NCBI GenBank assembly: GCA_949752795.1
Contig: OX457056.1
Coordinates: forward strand, 201,439,654-201,503,653
From: Hyperoodon ampullatus
Lineage: Eukaryota; Chordata; Mammalia; Artiodactyla; Ziphiidae
Direction: 5' to 3'
Length of the DNA stretch: 64,000 nt
The translations under genes and the position numbers were made by a program. Below the pieces are notes generated by a model. The model ran no database searches, was not told the origin of the DNA, and was given only the letters and a program-made list of their open reading frames with translations. Positions 49,501 through 60,200 of the stretch are shown here, one piece after another. Each line of letters opens with the position of its first letter. Position 1 is the first letter of the stretch.

Positions 49501-51167
49501 TGTATTATGTTGGGTGGAGTATGTTCATCTCTCTGAGCCTCTTTGCTCTTTCTTCTCTCTTAATACTCTATCATTTATCTACTTTGGCAGATGATGTCAG
49601 TTCATACAGACTGTATTGTGTCTGTGCAGATTTTAAGTACATTAATGGAAATAACAATAAGAAATGGTGAGTAGATAAATTTATTGTGATTAACAGTGTG
49701 AATTATTGGTTGCTTTGTACATGATCTCTTTCATATTACTAAACAATTAGGATATTTGGATATATAGAATAAAAAATTATTTTTGTAATATAAAGTCTTT
49801 AATAATGAAATGAAACTCCAATAAAAAATGAGTGCATTTTTCTAGTTGCATTGAGAAAAGGGGTATAAGATCTTGCAAGTGGCATCCCTTACCTAATTTT
49901 TACCAAGACATAGCTTACTGTGCTGGATAAGTGGAAATAGTTGCAAGTTTATTTAGCCAATTAACTTTGATGGCTTTTTGGTGAGCAACAGTATTGTACT
50001 GATTATGCACTGAGAATATTGAAAGTATCCACTGCAAAACTGTGACAGTTGCATTCTTACCTTTGAGATCCCTTATAATGAAACAAGCATTGTGATTTAC
50101 CTTTTTCACTTGTTTTAAGGCTTGGGACTATATAGGCACTGAACATGGTAAAATCTTTGTGTTAGCAGTAGTTGGTTTTTTACTGCTGTTATTTTCCAGT
50201 CTTTTGAAAATGTTCCTCCTGAGTTACACCCTTTTATCCATCACTTGCAGATATTTTGTTTATAAATGTCATTTCCTTCACATTTATTTGAAAATCTGTA
50301 ATTCCTATATGATCATTCTAAATAACTATATGGTTAACATATCATTACCAGCTGCCATTTCTATAAAATCATAGTAATAATCCATGTTTCATGTGCAGAC
50401 TGTCATCTTGCAACTATGGTTTTGTGAACCCAGGATTTGGGATAAAATATTTTCTTCTGTTAACTAGATACCTTCAGTGATTCACCAGTTTGGCCTTGGA
50501 TCCCATCATTGTCTGATATAGCTGCTGTGTTTTTCAATATGGGAATTGATTTTAAATCTTTGTTTCCTCTGGAGAATCTTCAGCCAGACTTTAATGAAGA
50601 TGATCTAGTGTAAGTGTTCTTTTCATAATTAACTCCAAAAATTGTCTTCTAAACAATTTATATATAAACAGTTAATATTCATTTGATAAATTCAGTATTC
50701 ATGCTTGATTTTTTTTAATCTTAAAGTTGAAATGGATCTTGAATTAGATATATTCTTAACATCTAACTTAATCTAAATGCCATCAGCATGTTTAACAGGG
50801 AAAAAATGGGAACATTTTTTAAATTAAAAAAAAATTTTTTAAATAAGACTGCCTATTGTTATTTACCATTATTTTGGAGCTACTGGCCAAAACAATTAGA
50901 CAAGAAAAAAGAAGAGATATAAAGATAGGAAATGAGTTGGTGAAAGATTCATTATTTGCAGAAAAAGTGATTTAATATATACATAGAAGCCTAAGAATCA
51001 ACTGAAAAGCTATGGCAAACCAGTAAGAGAATTTGGTATGGATGCCAGGGTACAATGTTAATAAAGAGAAATAAGTAACCTTAAGGTATATGAACTGTAG
51101 CTAGTTAATAGATACACTTCATTTGCAATAGTAAGAAAAATATATTAAATACCTTGGACTAAAATAG

Positions 51168-51224
<57 letters not shown>

Positions 51225-54200
51225 AACATTACTAAGAGACAAAAAAGAAGACCAGATAGGAAAATTCAGCATCATAAATACATTAGAGCTACCCCTGAGG
51301 TGAACTGTGAACTTGATGAGATCCTAATAAGAAATGAAACTAACACAACATTGTAAATCAACTATACTCCAATAAGATTAAAATAAAATAAAGAAATGCT
51401 AGTCAAATTTTTGTGGGGACGAGGGTAGTTGGGACTCTACAAGTGATTCTAAAGTCATATAGAAAAAATACCCAGGAAAGTTTTGAGAAAGAAGAGTTAT
51501 GAGGCGGGACTGACCTTAGCAGATAATAACATGGGACAAATGCAGGTATTCATAGCTTCATCAGTGGAACAAAATAAGTCCAAGGCCAACTATACTTTAT
51601 ATGAGGATTTTGACTTTGCGGCAGGTGGGTGCCCTGACCCCTGCATTGTTTAAGGGTCAACTGTAGGGACTTTCCTGGTGGCACAGTGGTTGAGAATCCG
51701 CCTGCCAATGCAGGGGACACGGGTTCGATCCCTGGTCCGGGAAGATCCCACATGCCGCAGAGCAGCCAAGCCCATGCACCATAACTACTGAGCCTGCGCT
51801 CTAGAGCCCGTGAGCCACAACTACTGAGCCCACGTGTCACAACTACTGAAGCCCACGCACCTAGAGCCCTTGCTCCACAACAAAGAGAAGCCACTGCAGT
51901 GAGAAACCCGTGCACCGCAACGAGGACCCAACACAGCTAAAAATAAATACATACATACATACTTAAAAAAGGAAAAAAAAGGGTCAACTATATAAGAATG
52001 GAACTCTGGTCACAGACAAAGGCTTAATTTGAAATTAATGAAAAGATCAATAACCTATTAGAAAAATGGACAAAGGAAATAGGCAGAAAAAGAAAAGAAA
52101 TTAAAACAGTTCTTGGGCTTCCTTGGTGGCGTAGTGGTTTGAGAGTCCACCTGCCGATGTAGGGGACACGGGTTCGTGCCCCGGTCCGGGAAGGTCCCAC
52201 GTGCCGTGGAGCAGCTAGGCCCGTGAGCCATGGCCACTGAGCCTATACGTCCGGAGCCTGTGTTCCGCAACGGGAGAGGCCACAACAGTGAGAGGCCCGC
52301 GTACCACAAAAAAAATAACAGTTCTTAAACTTTATGAGAATATTCTCATCTTCACTTTTTCAAAAAAAAAAAAGCAAATTTTTGTTACTTGGTATATCCA
52401 GAACCAAACTCTTCATCTCTCCGTTTCTTTTCACCCCATACAGGATCCCTCCTTGTTGCTCAGATGTAACCTGTATCTGAAAATATGTTGGATAGCAAAT
52501 TTTCACATGAAGACTGTATTCCATCATCCATCCTATTCCATTTAAATAGGAAAAATAATGCTTTCTCAGACCATTCAGAAACCCCAAACATGACCAAAAT
52601 ACCCAAATACCTATATTTAGAAAGTTAAAATATTATTTAACATTTAATGAACTGAATAGTATGTGGTGATTCTGTATGTTGTATGCAACAGATTTGTTTT
52701 CCTTTCTTCACTGTAGTGAACAGGTACTGTAGTGGAAATAGTGAAATAAAGATATATAATTATTTCATTAAGACATAATAAATGCAAATAATATTTAGCA
52801 AAATTGTTTTTTGATTGATTATTTACCAACTAAAGAGTTGCCTCAGTCAGGTTTGGGAGCCGGGAGGTGGTGGCTATAAGTCACCACCGTTGCTGTGTAG
52901 TGGTAGGCGAAGATGAACACAGGTAAGCAAGAGTAAGCTGGTGAAGGAATGAGTGAAACATAATCAAATACCTGTTTAAACAACATGAGCACGAGAGTGA
53001 ATTCTGTTGAGATATCACAACTCACTCTTTTCTCACTAGGACTCACATGCAGTTTATGCATTTTTGCTGGTATATATGTGCATATTCACAATAGCAAGTT
53101 TCTATCCAACTAGGAGGTTTGGAGTGAAAAACGTTGAAAGGTTGTTAGAGTAAATATTCAGGTAGGGAGAGTAAGATGTTAAAGGATACTGGGACAGTTC
53201 TTTTCTTTACCATTATTCTGCAGGAAATACAGACCTAGTCCTAACCTCTTTCTAGTCTGTACTCCATCAATTGTCACATCCCTGTGTTCCACTTCCTCTA
53301 CCTATCTCACAGCTATTCTTTCCTTTTCGTTCCCAGTGTCAGTCTAACTCAGATCCTCGTTTCATGCCTAGCCTGGCAAAAATCTCCTTTCCTGTGGGGC
53401 TTTCCACCTCCAAGATATTTATTCCTTTCATTGTTAGAGGATTCCTTTTATGAAAGCTTTTTTTCTCCACTATTAAAGCTTTACACCTGTATTTAAGACT
53501 CTACAGTTGACTCTGACCTTTTTTCTGTTTTGTTCACCCTCTTGTTCTAACCAAATTGATTCTGTTGCTGTTCCTCCACGTTAGCCATTGCTGCATTGGA
53601 TCTTCCTCATGCTAGTCCCTCACCTCCATCCTCAGTGTCTACTCACCAAAATTATCTGTCTCACTTGTTGAAGCACTGTTTAAAAGAGTAGAATTACCAA
53701 CATTACATATTGTTTACTATGTGCCAGACATGGTTCTGGGGGCTTAATATATAGTACTTCATTTAATAGTCACTACAACTACTAGATAGTATTTTCATTC
53801 CCATTTACAGGTGAGTGAGGCACAGAAAGACTAAGTAACTTGCCTGAGGTTGTATAGCTAGGAATGGACACAGGACTACTGAGCAGATATTTTAAAAAAT
53901 AAGAAAGTTCTTCCCATGTAGTTATAGGAGTATCTCTAAGACATATTAAGTGAAGAAAGAGAGGTGCACAACAGAGTGTATAGTATGCTACCATTTGTAT
54001 TAAAGCAGTGGGGAGAGGTGTATTCATATTTATTTGTATGTATATAAAATGCCTGTGGGAGGAAGGACTAAAACTAGTAGTGATTGTCTGTGAGGAGGGG
54101 AAATGAGTGGCTGAAGGCCTAGACTGGGAGGACAATTCTCTTCAGCACACTGTGCCTTAATTTCTTTTAACTTTTTTTTTTAACCATATGAAAGGGTTAT

Positions 54201-57200
54201 TTATTCAAAAAAAATTAAACAAGAAAATATTACCTATGTTTTGAAGGCCAAATTCATGTGTCTCCTCTTCCATGAACCTTCACTGATTCCTCAACCAAAA
54301 TTGGGGTGCTTGGAATTGTTTATATTGCTGTGGAAGTTTTGTTGGGCCACTTATGAGGCCTTTAAATATTATGAGTTCTTTGTAGTCAGAGCCACCTTCT
54401 ACATAGCTCTCTGACACCCAGAGCAACAGAGAGAACGCCTCATAAAAAGTAGCTGTTCAAGGGAAAACTAATGCATAGAAATAGAAATCAGATTTACCTG
54501 GAATGGAGGTAGCCGATTGACTCGGATCTGACATGAAGGGACTTTTGAAGTATGATAGAAATGTTCTGTTTTTTGATTTGGATGGTGGTTACACTAGTAT
54601 ACATATCAAAATTTTAAATGTGTGTATTCCTTTTATTGTATGTAAATTATACCTCAGTAAAACTTTTGTTGTTCAGTACTTCTCACAGTTTTGTGCCTAG
54701 TTTCACATTGCTTTATTCACTCTTCCATAGTTCTGAAACACAGATGACACTGGGGGTGAAAGGAAGTGAAGATTCATCTTGTAAGCCAATATTTTCATCT
54801 GTCCCTGAAACCAACATTTTAAATGTTGTCAAGGTAGGAGAAAACTCTTTTTTGTATGTCTATAGCACAGAGCTGGAACCACTTAGTTTTTTGCTTAATG
54901 GTTTTAAAACAAAATCAGGGACTTCCTTGGTGGTCCAGTGGTTAAGACTCCACGCTCTCAATGCAGGGGGCCCAGGTTCGATCTTAGTCAGGGAACTGGA
55001 TCCCCGCAGGCCGCATTGAAGATCCCGCACGCAGCAATGAAGATCCTGTGTGCCACAACTAAGACCCAGCACAGCCAAATTAAAAAAAAAAAAAAAAAAT
55101 TCACTAGTGTTTTACCATGGGATTTCTAGTCTCTGAAATTTCTTAGCAATAATCTTCACATTAAAGGTGTTTTTTGCTGTTTTATTTATTTATTTTTTGT
55201 TTTGTTTTTTGGCCTCACTGTGCGGCATGCGGGATCTTAGTTCCCTGCGTGGAGTCTTAACCACTGGACCGCTAACCCTAACACAAACCAGGGAAGTCCC
55301 TTATTTTTGTTTTAATGTTAGGAACAAAAGGGAACTTTGAATCAAAGTTATGTGATTAAAATAGTTCTAGGAATACCTTTACCAAGAAGCTTTTTGCTAC
55401 TAGTAGTTTTGAAACCAGTAATTTTTTAGAATTAGAATATATGAAGAAAAAAATTACAACTTACAGTATAACTTAGTGACCAAGAATTAATAACAGTGTT
55501 AAAACATTTTTAGTGGCTGAATCAAATCAATGATATTGAACTGCTAAGAAAATTTCGAAAATTAAAAATGGGGAAGAAAATACTTATCAAGTCAACTATT
55601 AACATGAGTATTTCTTGCCTTTTTCCTAGACAACTGATGTTTCAATTTCTATATAGTTCTCTTTTGCATTTTTTGTTTAAACGTTTTTATAATGTAAATT
55701 CTTCAAGCAAAATATATCTCCTTAAGTTGTTTTGTCTCTGATATGTGTCAAAGTTTCTAGGCTTGTGTACATCTATACATCCGGAAGGTTACCAGGATTG
55801 TGAAATAATGTTACTGATTTTAATGTTGTTTAAAATGAGTCTGGAAAAACAACTGAAACAGATTCCTCTAGTGGACTTTCAAAGCCTCCTGATAAACCTG
55901 ATGAAAAACATCAGAGATTGGAATACAAAGGTAACATTACTTAAAATTTTAATATTGTTTTTTGTATAGCATCACAATTTGACTTTCATAGTGCGTGCAG
56001 AATTGAAAGTTTCTAACCTCAGTTAAGATCTTCAGCAGATGAAAAATAAACTGAAGAAATGACTGTGCTGGCACTGTATTTAAATTCATGAAACTGAATC
56101 TCTTCTAAAACTGCAGTTAATTCATTCCACAAAAAATGTATTATGTTTACTGGGGATTTACTGTGGGCCAAGCATTAATGCAGGTGCTAGAGATAAAGCT
56201 GTGAAGAAGACAAAGCCCTTGCTCTCCCAGCACTTCTATTCTAGTCAAAGGGTTAGGTTATAAACAATGTAAATGTAGGTTATAATATCATGTTAAGTTG
56301 TAATAAGTGCTACAAATTACAATAAAGCAGGACAAGGCAGGGATGCTCTACTATTTCATATGAGGCAGTTAAGGAAGCCCTTTCTGAAGTGACCTTTGAA
56401 CAGAGACCTAAATGAAATGATAGAGTGAATCATACGTAACAGCAAGAATTTGAGTTGAACTTCTGCAGCCATTGGAGGTAAACATGTATAGTTTTTGTTA
56501 GGTTTTTTTAAATTATATTTTCACCATTTTTTGGTGGAAAATGTCAAACATGCAAAAGTAGAGAGAAGAGTTTAATGAACCCCTAAATACTTATCAACCA
56601 ACTTCAATAATTATCAAGACATAATCAATCTTATCTCATCTCTTACCCTCATCCCATACTTCCCTACTCAGGGATTATTTTGAAGTAGTTCTGTTAGACT
56701 TTAAATACTGGAATAGTTGAGGATTCCTAAAATTCAAGAAATCCCAAGTCAGGAACATGTATTATCTTGTGCAGCTCTCATTATATACCTTTGGAAACTG
56801 GTATGTGCACTTAGATTACTTTATTTTTCAAAAGACTGTTTAAATACAGATAGATATGATGTAGCACAAAACACAAAAGCCGAGCTTCCCTGGTGGCGCA
56901 GTGGTTGAGAGTCCGCCTGCCGATGCAGGGGACACGGGTTCGTGCCCCAGTCCGGGAAGATCCCACATGCTGCAGAGCGGCTGGGCCCGTGAGCCATGGC
57001 CGCTGAGCCTGCATGTCTGGAGCCTGTGCTCCGCAACGTACCGCAAAAAAAAAAAAAAAAAAGCCAAATGAAATTCTGGTAAATGTATCTATTCAGTCTA
57101 TTCTAGAGTTTAAGATAAAGCTGAATATGTGTACTCCATGCTGTTTCTAAAAATGAATGCTCTTTTTATAATAATGCTTCATTAAGAAGGGATGTGGATG

Positions 57201-60200
57201 ATCTGTTAGATATTTGATTCCACTGACCTATTTGAAAAATCTTGCTCACTGTTTGTTTTCAGGTGCCTGAACTCTGTCTGGCCATAAATGAGCTCTCCAG
57301 TCATCCCCACAACCTTCTGTGGTTGGTACAGCTGGTCCCTAACTGGACATCACGTGGAAGGTATTGAAAAGTGAGAATTAAACACTAAGAAAAATGTATG
57401 TTTACATTAATGAAATGCTTTTAGGTCATTTATTTCCTTTAATCATTCCATGAATGTTAAATCAGAGTCTTTTATTTCATTTCATATTCAGTTGTGGGAA
57501 AAGGCAGTGACAGGCTGATTCTGATACTTAGATCAGTTTGTAATATTCTTGATTTTTAATTTTAGCTTATCTGATAACTTAATATAGATGGCATATACCA
57601 TGAAAATGAATCAGTTTGCCTTTTTTTTTTTTTGGCTTTAGTAAAAAGAAATCCCAGCAGTAAAATAGATTTTCCAACAGTAAATCATCAGGGTCAAAGA
57701 TAAAGGCTCTTAATGGTTTTCCTGAGCTTCACGCAACTTTAACTTTGGTACAAATACTTTACATGAAAATTTTACTGTTCTAGTATAGCTTATATATTCT
57801 TGTATAGCCTTCTCTTGAAACATTAGCTATGTTTCGAATTAGAAGAACTTCTTTTTGCAAACTTCATTTGCTTCTTAAGCAGTATTCATTAAACACATTC
57901 TAAATACTTTAAAATTCTAATTCCAGGCAACTGAGACAGTGCCTCAGCCTAGTGATTATTTCAAAGCTTTTGGATGAGAAACATGAAGATATCCCTAATG
58001 TGAATAATCTGCAGGTATAAATAACATTTTTGTTTTCTTTTAATAAATGGGAGAGCTAGTGATGTGTAGAGAAAATTGATGGATCCTATGTCAAAAGTAC
58101 TGAGGTTAGATCCTAACTCAGGCATAATACTATTCATGTAATCTTTAGCATGGTACTTAACTAATGAGACCCAGTTTCTTTATGTGTGAAATAGAGACAG
58201 TATCACACCCTCTACCACATAGGATGGTTGTGGACAGTTAGATGAATTAATGTATAAAAAGTACTGGGAAAGGGCTTCCTTGGTGGCACAGTGGTTAAGA
58301 ATCTGCCTGCCAATGCAAGGGACACAGGTTCGAGCCCTGGTCCGGGAAGATCCCACATGGCCGCAGAGCAACTAAACCCATGTGCCACAGCTACTGAGCC
58401 TGCTCTCTAGAGCCCGCGAGCCACAACTACTGCAACCCGCGTGCCTAGAGCCTGTGCTCCCCAACAAAGAGAAGCCACCGCAATGAGAAGCCCGCACACC
58501 GCAGCTAGAGAAAGCCCGCGCGCAGCAACAAAGACCCAATGCAGCCAAAAATAAATAAATAAATAGATTTATTTTAATAAATAAATCAATAAAAAGTACT
58601 GGGAAAGGGCTTCCCTGGTGGCACAGTGGTTAAGAATCTGCTTGCCAATTCAAGGGACACAGGTTTGAGCCCTGGTCCGGGAAGATCCCACATGCCATGG
58701 AGCAACTAAGCCCGTGCGCCACGACTACTGAGTCTGTGCGCCGCAACTACTGAAGCCCGCACACCTAGAGCCCATGCTTTGCAACAAGAGAAGCCACCTC
58801 AATGAGAAGCCCACACACCACAACGAAGAGTAGCCCCCGCTTGCCACAATTAGAGAAAGCCTGCGCGCAGCAACGAAGACCCAATGCAGCCAAAAATAAA
58901 TAAAATAAATAAATTTTTTTTAAAAAGTACTGGGAAAATCATAATGTGCTATATAAATATGACATTATTTAATTAGTTCACCTTGTCAATGTTAGCAATT
59001 TTATCACAAGATTAGAAATTGCAGAACTATTAAACATTAATTGCATCTTGTACCTATTTTAATATTAAACAGTCTTTAAATTATAGAGCTTAAATGTGGT
59101 TGCCCAGTAGTGAATATATCATGTATACATGAGTGTGTATAAACATGTCCTATAGAAACCCCACTCTGAGAAGTCCTGAAGGCTTTTTACAAGCATAATA
59201 GCACTAATGGGGTTATTCATAGTTGAATCTGAAAACTCAACACAGAACCTGATCTAGATGTGGTGTTCTTGTTTGAACTGCAGTTCAGTACAAGATAATC
59301 CATTAGGTCCTACAGATTAAGAAAAAAAAATGAATAAGATAGAGACTCTGACCTTGAAAACATAATGTAGTGGTTGAAACAGAATTAAGCAACCATTGTG
59401 GTACAGTGTAGCAAGAACTCTGATGGAAGTATGCACAAGGTGCTGTGGGACAGAGAGATTGAAAAGGACAGCTGGTTTTTACATTAGTAGAGTTGATGTA
59501 GATTTCATTCTAGATTTTTTGGGGGACCACACCTGAGCCACCAGGGTAATTAGCAAATAGCTCTCAGTCCTTTCAGTGATATTTACTGCCATCAAAAGGG
59601 AATTCTTGGACTTCCCTGGTGGCACAGTGGTTAAGAATCCGCCTACCAATGCAGGGGACACGGGTTCAAGCCCTGGTCCGGGAAGATCCCACATGCCGCA
59701 GAGCGACTAAGCCTGTGCTTCACAACTACTGAAGCCCGCGTGCTTAGAGCCAGCGCTCTGCAACAAGAGAAGTCACCTCAATGAGAAGCCCCACGCACTG
59801 CAATGAAGAGTAGCCCCAACTCGCCGCAACTAGAGAAAAGCCAGTGTGCACTGACAAAGACCCAATGCAGCCATAAATAAATAAATTTATTTATTTATTT
59901 ATTTAAAAAAAGAATTATTTTCAGAATTCAATAATGCTACTCACGGGGAGGAAGATTCAACTCTGCTGCCTTTCAAATAATTCCTCAAAGAAAGTCCTCC
60001 CTTTGACCTCTATTGTAAAGCTGTTTGGTCTCCTTAAGTTTTCATCCTCAATTACAAGTACTAAATCTTTAATATTCCTTTTAGGGAATTCCCTGGTGGT
60101 CCAGTGGTTAGGACTTAGGGCTTTCACTGCTGGGGCCTGGGTTCAATCCCTGAACGAAGAAATAAGATCCTGCAAGCTGCGTGGCACAGCCAAAAAAATA

